Shown: in pieces, positions 1-11,100 of the stretch
How the letters are laid out: each line of letters opens with the position of its first letter
How positions within the stretch are numbered: position 1 is the first letter of the stretch
Assembly (NCBI GenBank): GCA_036940085.1
Contig: JALLBK010000852.1
Span: forward strand, 1-16,335
Direction: 5' to 3'
Source of the DNA: Discostella pseudostelligera
Taxonomy: Eukaryota > Bacillariophyta > Thalassiosirophyceae > Thalassiosirales > Thalassiosiraceae
DNA: 16,335 bases
Notes under the pieces: generated by a model
What the model was told of the DNA's origin: nothing
The model's input: the letters and a program-made list of their open reading frames with translations, nothing else
The model's database searches: none
Program-made: the position numbers and the translations under genes

Positions 1-62
1 GAGGAATGTGGTGTTGATTATTTAACTGTAGATACGACTAATCTTAGTAACCAAAACAAACC

Positions 63-2166
63 ATGGCGACGACATCGACGGCAGCAGCGGCGGCGGCGGC
101 AACCTCCACCAATGCCCGGCATACCATCGAGAGACTCCTCTCGACCAACACCTGTTCCGGAAAATACAGCACTGGCTCCAAGCTTCCCAGCGACAGCGGC
201 AGCAGCAACACGTCGTCTTGCCCAATTCCTACCGTATCCATCGTCCTACGCGACGACAATGGCAATGAGACAGATCGCAAATCGCTGTCATTTCCATTGA
301 ACGACAAGGATGTTGCCAAGATCAAAGATCATGCCGAGCGAGCGGGTGTAGGATTGATCGATCGGACTGTGGTGAATCTAGATGTTAGGAAGACGTACGT
401 GCAAAATCATTTGTTGATTGTCATTGGTCATTGTCATTTTGAACTTTTGATACTCATTGACATTATTTCAACCTTCATTCTCACAATGATCATCTCGTCA
501 TCATATCTGTATCATCGTTGGTATTTCCTATCAAAATGCCACATATGTCGTCGTCATTAATTAGCTGGCAAATCAAGCCCCGGAATCTCGATATTTCAAA
601 CATCGAACCAGCACTCAATGCCGCACTCAAATCCGTCGCCTCTGATCTTGGTACCGAAACAGAATACAAAATCAATGCCCATCTTTACAAACTTCTGCTC
701 TACGAAGAGGGATGCTTCTTTGCACGTCATCGTGACAATGAGCGTCTCGATGGAATGTTTGGTACATTGGTAATGGAGCTACCCTCCGTGTATGTGGGTG
801 CAGAGCTATCGGTTTGGTCTCCACTCACTCCGAATGAGAAGATGACGTACACTTTCAATGGAGGTGGTGGAAACGGCAAGCGTGTCAGTGATGATGCTGC
901 TGCTGGTGGTGGCGATTCTACTTCGAAGAAAAGGAAGACTGCAACCAAAACCGATGCCTCTCCCGGTATGCACTTTGCAGCATTCTATGCCGATTGCTAT
1001 CATGAAGTGAGCGAGTTGACTTCGGGCCATCGCGTCGCGCTCGTGTATCATCTCACTGCAACTCCATTGGAAAAGAGACTTTTGCCACACTTGCCACCAG
1101 TTAGTCCTATTCCTTCTCAGCCGGCGGATGAGTCGATTGAGATTGCTATCCAACTCTCCCAAGCGGTGGAGTCGTTGGCACATGAAGGCGATGAGGCGTA
1201 TCCCAAAACATGGGCGGAGGGGTCTCAGTATTACTACAGCACTGAGAAGGAGAACGAGCATTTGAAGTGGCCAGGCAAGCCGAAGAAGCTGGCAGTAGTT
1301 CTATCACACAATTACACACCTGCTTTGTTGATTGGCATGCAATCTCTCAAGGGTTCGGATCGTGCAATTGCCGAGCTCATCCGTGCAGCAGCATATCGCA
1401 ATCCTGTCGATGATGCGGTTTCGTCGGATGGAACGTCATATTTCGACGCCGTCATAGCCCTTGCAGTTGTGAACGATTTGGGAGAGTTTACAACTGAACA
1501 AATGGAACGTGGAGGATCGAATTTCTTCTACACGACGGGACCGCTAATCTTGCTCCTTGGCAATGATGCTGTTTCACTTGAACTCGGGCCAGCGGGCAAG
1601 CATGACAATGAGGCCCTCTTTCATCCGTCTTGGTTTGGTGGACAAGAGAACGATGGTCCGCCTTTCAAGTATTGGGGTCCTCACACATTCGATGGGTTCC
1701 CTGCCTATGGCATGAGGTCTTCCCCAATCATGTACGGTGAGCAGGCAGTGATGAGGTTGGAGGAAGGAAACCACTCTATCCCCATCTACTCCCATGAGGT
1801 TCTCTTTGCCTCCGAGGAAGCGGCGAGGAAATTTCGCAATGATTATGATCATGGTATTCATGTGATTGTTGATAATGGCCCGAAAGAGGTAGAATTTCGT
1901 AAGTGCAAATCTCCTGATCACACAATGCTTCATGTCGATAATTCATCTGCACTCGTAACGTCTTTGCATACATCAAATCGATAAATCTTGCAGTTGGAAA
2001 TGGCTGTCCCTACGAAGGCAGAATCTACTCACGCGCCGTTATCCTCCTCTGGCCAAAAGCTCACCGTGATGCCATTGAAATGCAGACGAAGGGCGGAAGG
2101 GCCGCGAAGAGCAGCAGCAACAGAAAGCAGGGCAGCAAAGGCAAGAAAAAGGGTAGCAAGAAGTAA
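63..2166 (+). CDS. 2-oxoglutarate/Fe(II)-dependent oxygenase-like protein, 3 exons
   Basis: Exons 63-394, 565-1898 and 1994-2166 join to 1839 nt (612 residues). Introns are 395-564 (GTACGT...TTAG) and 1899-1993 (GTAAGT...TTGCAG); phases fit (phase 2, then phase 1). The start sits in a good context (AAACCATGG). The core resembles eukaryotic prolyl-4-hydroxylase-like Fe(II)/2OG dioxygenases: a YKLLLYEEGCFF strand leads to HRD (metal ligands H166 and D168). A later FYADCYHEV gives the distal ligand H257, and R267 in GHRVAL, ten residues on, would bind 2-oxoglutarate. A Gly/Ala/Lys insert with KKRK (NLS-like) lies between the metal ligands. Exon 3 restores the family-like ending GNGCPYEGRIYSRAVILLWPK and then a Lys/Ser/Gly-rich basic tail. 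The first ~60 residues are Ala/Ser/Thr low complexity. Without the second splice the frame stops at 1984 and loses the conserved C-terminus. Substrate unknown; protein hydroxylation is an inference from the fold. The N-terminal half of exon 1 is the least certain part. Confidence 0.82.
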
Positions 2167-2701
2167 TAGTCTTCGATTCACACTTTCATGACTTCATGCA
2201 CCATTGTCTACAAAGTTGAGACTACACGATTTTCATTTCACGACTCAGTATGATTGATCACATGCCCAAGCATCGGATTCAGACATATTCAATATTCAGG
2301 TAGAATGCTCCACACTTTCAGATTTCAGACGTCATACATCTTCTACAACCCAAAGTTGATAATGCACAATTTTCATTTCACGACGGTATGATTGCTCAAG
2401 CTCAAGTATCGGATTCAGATCGCACTCATACATTTAGATAGATATGGTAAAAATACATAGGACGGTGTCAGTGGTGTCAATGGATGTATAAGCAGGCTCT
2501 TTGATTCCCTCTCAACACTTCCCATCATAAGCACGACAAAGGTAGCTTGCCAAGATCCATGATGCATGGCCATAATAATCCATCAATTTTCTCATCAAGC
2601 AAGCCAAGTCTTCTTCCCAATTGCAAGAACCAAGAAACACATCGTGTTGTCGGTGGGAATGATTAAGACAACCAAGCAGTAGTATCTACTCCTGCATCAC
2701 C
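2167..2701. other. convergent intergenic region (3' ends of both neighbours)
   Basis: This lies between the stop codons of the oxygenase-like gene (plus strand) and the CLEC16A-like gene (minus strand). No coding frame or RNA gene is recognisable. It presumably holds both 3' UTRs. The left half contains an imperfect direct repeat (listed separately); the rest, about 2421-2701, is AT-rich and featureless to the eye. Confidence 0.6.
2179..2420. repeat. imperfect direct repeat, two copies about 132 bp apart
   Basis: Copy 1 (about 2179-2284) and copy 2 (about 2311-2420) share the same order of words: CACACTTTCA, then TCTACAA, AAAGTTGA, TTTTCATTTCACGAC, GTATGATTG, and finally ATCGGATTCAGA. Small indels and substitutions separate them. 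The repeat begins 13 bp after the oxygenase stop, so it lies in the presumed 3' UTR or downstream spacer. It looks like a decayed local tandem duplication. No function is evident. Confidence 0.8.
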
Positions 2702-5700
2702 TTATGCCTGCTGAAAATCACACCACGAATCCTCAATGTCAATTGACTGCAGGGATGAATTGAGCTTGGCGCCCGATCCAATGAGGAAGCACTTTTCCAG
2801 CACATCCGTAATATCCAAGACGACTTTGTTCTCAAATGCAGTGCAGTGTTTATCCACACACTCTTTCACGGAGTCAGGAGTATCGCCGCGGCCGAATCTG
2901 AGCGAAAGTCGTCCGTCTTTTATCAAATTTCCTTGTTGCTCTAACGACTCGTTTGCATGACAAACAAAATGGAACAACTCTCCCTAGGAACGAAAAGCAA
3001 GGGTAAGTATCGAATGAGTTGCTGAGATGAACCAGTAAGAGAGGAATGCAGAGACTTACTTCAGTAGCACTCGCAACAATTGATCGGACTGGGATAACTG
3101 ACAAAACAGTGCACCGATTATAATCCATTTTTTCCCTGGCCACATAAATGTGTAACGCATCAACTACCAAAACTAAAGCAGTCTTTTCCGTAACAGCAAT
3201 CTTCGCTCCATTTGCACCAATAATAACTTCAGCATTGACACTGTGTACATGTTTTGATTTCATAGGCAACGAGCAAAGAAAGAATGTGCGTCCGCGCAAG
3301 TCAATGTCTGTGCCAATGTTTGGCAGGGGAATCGATTCGATGCCTCCGATGGACATGAGAATTTCATCAGCTTCCTCTGTTGTGCTAAACGCAAATGATT
3401 CTCCTCCACTGTACCATGGACTACCAGAACCAAATGAAAATCTCTGATAGAAATCTTGAATGCAGCCTAGAATCGATCGTAAATGTAGAGTTGCATGAAC
3501 TGCAAATTTGGCAGCTTCATTGTCATCATTGAAGAGAAAAAGATCTCCATTGGGAAGGTCCTCGTTTGAAGCACCACCATACACTATTTCTCCCGTCAGC
3601 ACACTCACATTGTCGATGAAGTTCGATGGGAAATAGCTCTGCAAGAAACACACAAATTTCGTCGACTCTTTGCTGGCACACGGATTGTTGTTCGCATCGA
3701 GAGTGCTCGCATATCGCCGTCGAACTAAGTCTGAAAATATTTCACGTATGGAGCTAGCATCTTGTAGATGAGTCTGCGCTAGAGATGTAAAACAGGCGAG
3801 GCAACTCGATAGGGCATTGATGTACGCGGAAGACTTGAAATAATGATGAAACGGAATGACATCGACGAATTGACCACCCTCCGTCCAGGTATGGAAAATA
3901 AGACGTTCAAGTAGCATAAAACCCAAAGTAGTAATGCACTCAATAGCATTACCGACCGGTCGATATGATGTTGACTCAATCGTCGACCAATCCTTGACAA
4001 GGTACGTTGCTATAGATGATTCGAATGGAGAACTTCCATCGTCATTAACTGGCGAGGGTAGGACCCCAAATATTTCCAGAGCTACATCATCGATTGCGTC
4101 ATTCTCAAAGACTGTCGCAAGTAACATTGATGCCAGTACGGTCTCTTCCGATGAATATCGCCCAGCTATCATATCCAATATGGCTGCCCTGTGGCGACTC
4201 GGAATGAGTTGATTGTCACTGAGTTTATCGGAGTTCTCGCTCAACTCGGGAACAAGAGGATCTAAATCAACCGTATCTGGCTCCTCACCAGATGCATTTG
4301 GTTGACATCCAGCACCAGCATCGGCCTCTTCTCTCCTACTGCTGGCGGCAGTATTCTCATTAATCATGGAATTAATAGCAGTTGTAACTGAAAATAAGCT
4401 GTCCCCTCCCACGAAACTCCTAGCGTCATTAGCACCATCAATACTGTCAATACCGCACCATCGAGAAGGGTACATGGGGTGCAACACCAATGCTCCCACT
4501 AGACGTACCAATGGAGAGTATTCAACCATCCCGAATAATCTGTGCACGCAAAAGAGGTAGTATTGAGGTATTGCGAATTCAAGAGAGATATTGCGTTCCA
4601 AAGAACAAATCTGCGACTTACTGAGTCAAAAAGACAATCGAGACGCGGATTTCGGCATGGGCTTTGTAAATCTCTTGCAAACCCTTGGTGCGATCAGTAC
4701 TCTTCCTGCCGATAAAATCCAACGATCGGTTCCATCGCAAGAGAATCGTGCCCACGACAACCTCTCGTAATATCCACTCGACCAACCTAGCGTTCCAGAT
4801 ACGAATGTCACACGATAAGAGATCATCAAGAAATCCAAGCCAGTATTGCAGTTCTCGAAATTGGACCTCGGCAATATCCTTGTGTCGAGCCTTTGCTTCT
4901 ACTTTTGCATCATGATGTTTGGATTTGTCATCGACGGAGAGGGATGCCATGACAAGCCTCACTGACCGATGATACCACGAGCTAAGTAAAAAAATCGGAT
5001 TTCACAGTCGTCAGCAAATTTCGGGAACTACAACATAGAAGACAAGCAAAAGAGGATGAGATAGTGTACTTACTTGAGACTGTTGCAAATGTGAGGAAAT
5101 AACAATTCCTGTTCGAGCGTCAAGGGAGAAGACATTAATGTCACCGCAGCTGCAGGAGTCGTCGGTATCGATTTCGTAGTTGGCAAAGCCGATCCATCAA
5201 TCGCATCACCACCCCCTACAACAAGGACCACCCGCATTTCGGGATCGGATATCCTAGCAAGGTTGAGTATGACATTCATTGCCGTTGTTCGGATGAGACA
5301 CCCCTCACTATCCCGAAGGGAGGTACCATATGATGAACAGAATACTTGAACAGCGGCATAGAGTAGTGGAAGATAGGTTTCTGTGGTTGCAACGGCAGCA
5401 TTCTCATTGGTGCTGTCATTCACTCTAGTAGTATTGCCGCGTTGGCGTTGGCATAAAAACAATGGCAAACAGCATTTGCCCTCATCGCCTCGCAATCTCA
5501 TCACCAACCCACGCAGCAGCGTAACATATGGTGGCAAAATCTCCTCAAGAGCATCCACCTTCCATTTATCTAGAGGTAGCATCCCCATGATCAATTCATT
5601 CATGTAATTATTCGATAGTAGGTATGTCAATGACAATGGAGACGATGTGTTGAATAATATCATGGCAATGGTTTGTAGAATTTGGGATTTTACCGATGCT

Positions 5701-7350
5701 GTCCAATTGACGCCAGAGAACGGAGATGTAGAGGGGGAGGTGGAGGATCCAATGGTGGTTAGGATATTGTTGTTTGAGGATACGGCATTCGTGATGCTAT
5801 CGGAGGACGTCAGTGCCGGAGGATGACATAACAAGGAATCAATGAGCATGGGAAGCACATTCTTCTCGCAAAAGTAGGCGAACACGGCCTCGGCAGCTTC
5901 CACATCCTCCTCATTGACATCCTCCTCGTCAACTTCATTTTCATCCTCACGCACTNACATCCTCCTCATTGACATCCTCCTCGTCAACTTCATTTTCATC
6001 CTCACGCACTGTGGAGAAGCTCCTACCCTTGATCCTTTCACAATAACTAATTAACTCGCCAATTTTGCCCAATCGATCACACACCCTACTTTCGCATTGT
6101 CGTGCCACCGCCAAACCACGCATAATCCCATCGGCCTTATCGGGATGTCGTTGTGCCAATATTTCGGAGCCGACAGACATGAAATGCTCTTCTTGGGGTG
6201 TGGTGGGTGCGTAGGCAGAGCGTAATCGCCATGCCATGGCAGGAGAGATATGGTAGAGTGATTCAAAGGTGGTCATGGTGTTGTTGTTTGATGATGGGTG
6301 GAATGAAAGGAGGCCGTTCTCGAAAAGGTTCGTTGTGGAAGATGCACTGTCACCAATTTTGGATTCGTCGGAAGAAAGACTGGGAGTGGAGGTATAGTTA
6401 TTGCTGGTTGTAGCAGATGATGTAGAAGGAGGTGATTCAAGCACAACATCCTCTTTTGGTGAAGCGCCGAGGGTATTACCAGCCACGTCGTCCACTGCTG
6501 GTGGAGCAACTTCTTCCTTCACAGAATTGCATTGTGGCGTTTCATTCCCTTCCTCCTCTGAGCTGGGTCTATTACTTTCGTCAAGACCATCCGTAACCAC
6601 ATCACTAGCAACCTCATCATCGTCATCAATTGAAAATTTGCTATCGAGCACATCCTCCCCACAGTCATCACCACCATTTTCTCCCACCGCTCCCTTCTTC
6701 TTCTTTTCCGGACTCAATTGCACGCCATTCATCATACCCACATCTACATTCATATTCCCCACCCTAAGAATATTGGACGATCTTTCTCCATTGCCATCAC
6801 CACTTTCATCCTCAATTGACACGACACTTTGAGGTTGCAGGGGTTCCACTAAAATAGATCCACCAGTGTAATACCGTCGTATGCCATCTTTGGACCAATC
6901 ACCCCCAGTAATTCCCACCACTCCACCACCATTACCACAATTGTCAATCTCATTTTTCGATCCCCCACTCCTCCCTCTCCCCTCTAATCGAGGCAATGCC
7001 ACACTAGTCAATCTCCAATTTCGTAGACTATTATCCGGAGTATATGAATAATCATACCCTTCTGTATCATCCCCCTCCATGGTGACAGTGCCTGAATTCT
7101 TCCATCGGTAATGTTTGCCATTGGGTGTGCCATGTACGGAGGGCGCCATTTCTTCGAGTAAGGTGGAGTAGATGCGACGTAGGTGGGTGACGGATAGATC
7201 ATTAGGGTGGAGGATATTGGACTTGGGTGCATTTTTGTTATTGTTGTTGTTGCTGCGAGTGGGGTTGCGGCGCCATCCACGGTTAAAGTTCGGATGATGA
7301 AGTGGCGGGACATTGTGAGTAGGTGAGGAAGAGGTAGTGCCGGGATGCAT
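2702..7350 (-). CDS. CLEC16A: CLEC16A/FPL-domain protein, 4 exons (frame broken by assembly duplication)
   Basis: Exons on the minus strand: 7350-5074, 4981-4622, 4539-3060, 2983-2702. Introns: 5073-4982, 4621-4540 and 3059-2984, all with GTAAGT donors; phases 2, 2, 0. The ATG at 7350 follows ACAA. After discounting 55 nt of duplicated sequence in exon 1 the CDS is 4344 nt (1447 residues). Family evidence: an N-terminal helix near residues 51-68 (LSVTHLRRIYSTLLEEM), then VFAYFCEKNVLPMLIDSLL, ILQTIAMILFNTSSPLSLTY followed by LLSNNYMNELI, typical of the FPL domain. Later FLDDLLSCDIRIWNARLVEW and, across intron 2, VFLTQ-LFGMVEYSPLVRLVG match the CLEC16A order. A low-complexity insert rich in Asp/Ser/Asn (roughly residues 70-430) separates the first helix from the FPL core. 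Known family role: endolysosomal trafficking, autophagy and mitophagy; function here is by homology. The short C-terminal exon is family-unspecific. Confidence is high for family, moderate for the exact ends. Confidence 0.85.
5902..6010. repeat. 54-bp exact direct duplication flanking a single N (probable contig-join artefact)
   Basis: Bases 5902-5955 and 5957-6010 are identical over 54 bp, with one undetermined base at 5956. The copy plus N adds 55 nt, shifting the reading frame inside the FPL region of the CLEC16A-like gene: the upstream frame stops soon after it, and the downstream frame begins within it. Removing one copy and the N restores one uninterrupted frame through VREDENEVDEEDVNEEDVEA, and the total CDS becomes divisible by three. 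An unmerged overlap between two contigs explains this best. Confidence 0.92.
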
Positions 7351-7808
7351 TGTTTGGGTGCTGCTGTTGCTGCGGTTGCTGCGATGGGAGACGGAGATCG
7401 GCGGCGGAAGATGTCTGTCATGGTTGACGAATGAGAATGAAGAGGAAGAATGACGATGGACGGTGCACCGCTGTGCACCGTATTGGTGTTTTGGCGGGAG
7501 AGATTAGGGTGTCTGGGGGAAACTGTGGGAAAGCCCGCGTCGCGCGCCGCGCATCCAACCAACGCGCCATTACCCAAAGTCCACGGGCGGAACAGTACAT
7601 AGTCCACATACTGAATCCGTCGTGGGTACAGAAGGGGGAATTCTATTCAATTTTAAAATTCGAAATTCAAATTTCGAAATTAATTCATGGCTAACCACGG
7701 AATCAGTATATCAATGAGATTGGGAAAGAGAGATGTCCGTTCGAGAATGTTTGAATTATGGATTCAGGGGGCTCAAATTCGGGGGGGCGCCCCTTCGTCT
7801 GGCTGAGT

Positions 7809-8039
7809 TCACCGTTGGTCTCCAACTTTTCTCTCTGGCCACGGAGGAATTGATACGATCTTCATGACAGCGACTTCCCCTTTTTCGGCGAACACACAAT
7901 GAGGTTGCGACTCGAGACCGCCCACGATGCTGCGCGTGGCAACAACAAGCGGCAATCGCAACCAGCCCAGCTTCTTGAGCACAGCGGCAGCGGCAACAGC
8001 GGCAGCGGCAATACTAGATAGAGTCAGCGTCGGCAACAT
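7809..8039 (-). CDS. hypothetical small protein, doubtful
   Basis: A 76-residue open frame lies inside the divergent intergenic region. The translation starts with an Ala-rich hydrophobic stretch (SIAAAAVAAAAVLKK) and WLRLPLVVATR, which superficially resembles a targeting peptide or membrane segment. Much of that comes from a 15-bp tandem repeat. No family is recognised, and no splice partner is obvious. It may be chance or part of a UTR. Confidence 0.15.
   Translation of the reverse strand: MLPTLTLSSIAAAAVAAAAVLKKLGWLRLPLVVATRSIVGGLESQPHCVFAEKGEVAVMKIVSIPPWPERKVGDQR
7982..8011. repeat. 15-bp perfect tandem repeat, two units
   Basis: CAGCGGCAGCGGCAA occurs twice head to tail (7982-7996 and 7997-8011), upstream of the kinesin start. 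It is a short microsatellite-like array of the kind common in this window (compare the GCG/GCA-rich stretch at 80-105). Confidence 0.85.
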
Positions 8040-8163
8040 AATATTGCTTCATTAATTGCATCGGATTGCCTTGTAGAGAGAGAGAATTCTTCGTCACATC
8101 GCAATTGCATTATTTGAAATCTTCTCCGCTGACGGATTCCAGCAACCAGCAAAATCATAAATC

Positions 8164-11100
8164 ATGGCGTCGTCGTCGGCAGCATCATCGTCCAACATGG
8201 CAGGGGGCGATGCCACTTCGACTAATGCTACTCCAGGCGAGGAGGGAATTCTGGGTAAGTTCCAATTCTTATTTGTCAGCACTCAGATTATAATATGTTT
8301 CAAATCTCACCTTTTTGCATGCACCACTTCCTAACACTTCCATTCAATTCCAATTGCATTCTTTGTCTAATTCATCATCGCCAATCAACAGTTGCCATCC
8401 GCATGAGACCACTCAATTCACGTGAACAACAATCCGGAAGCAATGGCGCCGCTACCAACAATAATAACCGCGTATGGCGTGTCCTATCCAAATACAATTC
8501 CATCACCCAATGCACCCCGGCCGGGAAACCACTCCCCGAACGTATACACAATCGTACCTTCTTCTCATTTGATAAAACCTTTGGAGAATCATCAACCACA
8601 CGTCAAGTTTATGAGGATACTTCCAAGGGTATTGTCGAAAGTGTCGTACGGGGATTGAATGGGACGATATTTGCGTATGGACAGACTAGTTCGGGAAAGA
8701 CGTTTACTATGCAAGGATCGGGAACGTTGCAGGATGGTGCTACAGCAGCTGCATCTGGCGGATGTGGTCAAGAGATGGATGCTGGTGGAGGAATTGTACA
8801 CATGGCCGCGAGCGATATTTTCAATCACATTGAGAAGGAGGCTGATCGTGTCTTCTTAATCCGTGTATCCTTCATTGAGATTTACAATGAAGAAGTTCGT
8901 GATTTGTTGGTGTCGGGAGACAGTAAGAACAACACTACGCTGGCGGTGCGAGAGGACAAAGTCCGTGGAGTGTTTGTGAATTCGAATGAAACCATTGTCA
9001 CCAGCATGGATAGCTTGTTGAGTGTATTGTTTGCCGGAGAGAAGAATCGAAGTGTGGCAGCTACTGGGATGAATGAGAGGAGTTCTCGATCGCATACTAT
9101 TTTTCGAATTACTGTCGAAAGTCGACTGAAGGACCAATCGGAATCGGGAAAGAATGATGATGTGGATGAAGGTGGAGATGATGATATGCAGGTTGAGAAT
9201 GATGCTGGAAAGAATGGCGCTGTTCGAGTTTCCACTCTCAATCTCGTCGATTTGGCAGGGTCCGAAAGTGTTCGTCATACCGGAGCGACGGGTGATCGTC
9301 AGAAGGAGGGTGGGATTATCAACCAGAGTCTTTTGACATTATCTCGAGTCATTGGTAGTCTCGGTCAGAACGCAACTCATGTGAACTTTCGTGATTCGAA
9401 GTTAACTCGTATCCTCCAACCGTCCTTGTCGGGAAATGCAAGGATGGCCGTGATTTGTTGTGCAACTCCCTCGGAATTATACTTGGAGGAGACCCGATCT
9501 ACCCTGCAGTTTGCCTCGCGTGCCAAGCTTGTAAAGACCCGGGCTCAGGTCAATGAGGTCATGGATGACAGATCACTGATCAAAAAGCTCCAACGGGAAT
9601 TGAAGGAGGCTCGGAATGGTGGTCCTGGGAAGGAGGCTATGGAACAGATGAAGGCCTTGGAGGAGAAGGCCGCAAGTGCCGAGTATGCCAATCGCAAGGC
9701 TGTTGAAGATTTGAAGAGAATGAAGGAGTTGATTCTAAAGGGTGGTGTACTCCATGGCGCTATTGCTGTCAAATCCGAAGCTAAGTTGTCGTCACATGAT
9801 GATGGCAAAGTCAAGGCCGAAGATGCCAATTCTTCACCCACGAAATGCACTAAAAGCAAACTCAAACGTCGCTATTCGGACAGTGTTATCATCGAAAACG
9901 AAAACATCAATCCTCAGCAACAACTTGGTCAAGTGACCAGTCCATCACGATCGGGTACTGCAACCATACTGCACGCTCAGACGGAAATGAAGCCATCCAA
10001 GCCATCTACTCATGTCACGTCATTCCATGTGACAAACGAGGTCAACATTGGACTACTCCGTGAAGCCCTTGCGGCAAAGAGTGCGCAGGCGACGAGTCTC
10101 AAAGCCAAACTCATGGAGGTGGAACGAGATATCCAATCTACCTCGGCGCAGCTTCAGCAAGAAATTGGAGAGAAGGAACTTCTACGCTTAGAAAAGCATG
10201 ACCTTCAATCACAAGTGTCGTCCCTTGCATCGGATAAGGAGTATGCTGTAACCGAGCGCGAACTTGTATTGGCAGAGAATGAGAAAATTGCTGCTACAGC
10301 TCAGGAGACGATTGAGAAGCAAGCCTCGATGGTAGCAGAGTTGCAAGCTATGGTGTCATCATTGCAAGGTCAACTGACGACTAAGGAAGAAGAGAATGTA
10401 CGTGCTGTCCAAGTGTTGAATGATCAAGTCAGTCAACAGCAAGCCGAGTTCGAGGCTGGAAAGTTAGAAGCGCAGGAGTTGGAGCGTCAACTGCAACTTG
10501 CCGGAAATGACATTGCCAGACTGAGCACGGAGCAAAACAATTCGAATGAACTCGTTGATCAGTTGCAGAAGACCCTTTCCGATCTCACGTCTGCCAAAGA
10601 AGAGGAAGTAACAGCATTGCAAGGAAAGGTAGAGGAACTCCAGTCCAACCTATCAGATTTGGTAACCAAGTGCGGCACAGCTGACGAGCGAGTCGAGGGA
10701 CTAACGACTGATGTTGAGGCCTTGCGAGAAGAGAATAATAATCTTTCGTTACGTCTGGATGATGCTGAATGCAAAGTTAAAACAGTGAAGTCTGAGAGAG
10801 ACAATTATCTCAACATGGCCGAGCTTGCGAAGTCTGAAACGGAGAAGATAATGGCTGACCTCGAGGACGAGAGGGCCAAGCACGCAGGGACAGTTGAACA
10901 TTGTACTCAAGAGATTGATTCATTGAACCAGCAATTATCAGAGGCGGCACTGCAAATTAGTGGATTGAATAATGACTTATCGAGCGCTTCGACCGACAAG
11001 GGTGTTTTGGTCAAACAGGTCGAGTCCACGACGTTAGAGTTGGCCTCAACGCAAGAAGAATCCGAACGACAAGCGGCCAAAGTTGTCGAGCTCCAGTCTA

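Larger units (their letters stand above)
7351..8163. promoter_or_regulatory. divergent intergenic/promoter region between CLEC16A-like and kinesin genes
   Basis: This 813-bp region separates two start codons pointing away from each other, so it should hold both promoters. Visible sequence structure: TTTGGCGGGA at 7490-7499, a good match to the E2F/DP consensus, 140 bp upstream of the CLEC16A-like ATG; a pair of TGCACCG words at 7464-7480; AATTTCGAAATT, a 12-bp palindrome within an AT-rich stretch near 7670; a GGGGGGGCGCCCC block near 7783-7795; and ACCGTTGG at 7811-7818, whose complement contains the MYB-type core AACGG. Regulatory roles are inferred from motif resemblance only. No convincing gene is seen inside. 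Confidence 0.5.

Noticed and set aside
4626..4962. Treating the frame at 4962-4618 as a separate small gene
   Set aside because: Its ends match a TTAG acceptor (4982) and a GTAAGT donor (4621), with phases that join the flanking frames. The peptide FLDDLLSCDIRIWNARLVEW fits mid-CLEC16A, so it is an internal exon.
6401..6832. 143-codon plus-strand frame opposite the CLEC16A-like insert
   Set aside because: Ser/Pro-rich translation arises from the antisense of the Asp/Ser/Gly-rich low-complexity coding region; no motifs or splice context.
7008..7607. 199-codon minus-strand frame covering the CLEC16A start region
   Set aside because: It overlaps the CLEC16A-like exon in another frame and has no recognisable domain; the ATG at 7350 gives the frame that continues into the FPL domain.
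8856..9278. Long minus-strand open frames opposite the kinesin motor, and others opposite the stalk
   Set aside because: These are antisense shadows of a strongly conserved plus-strand motor; their translations are Ser-rich with no family resemblance.
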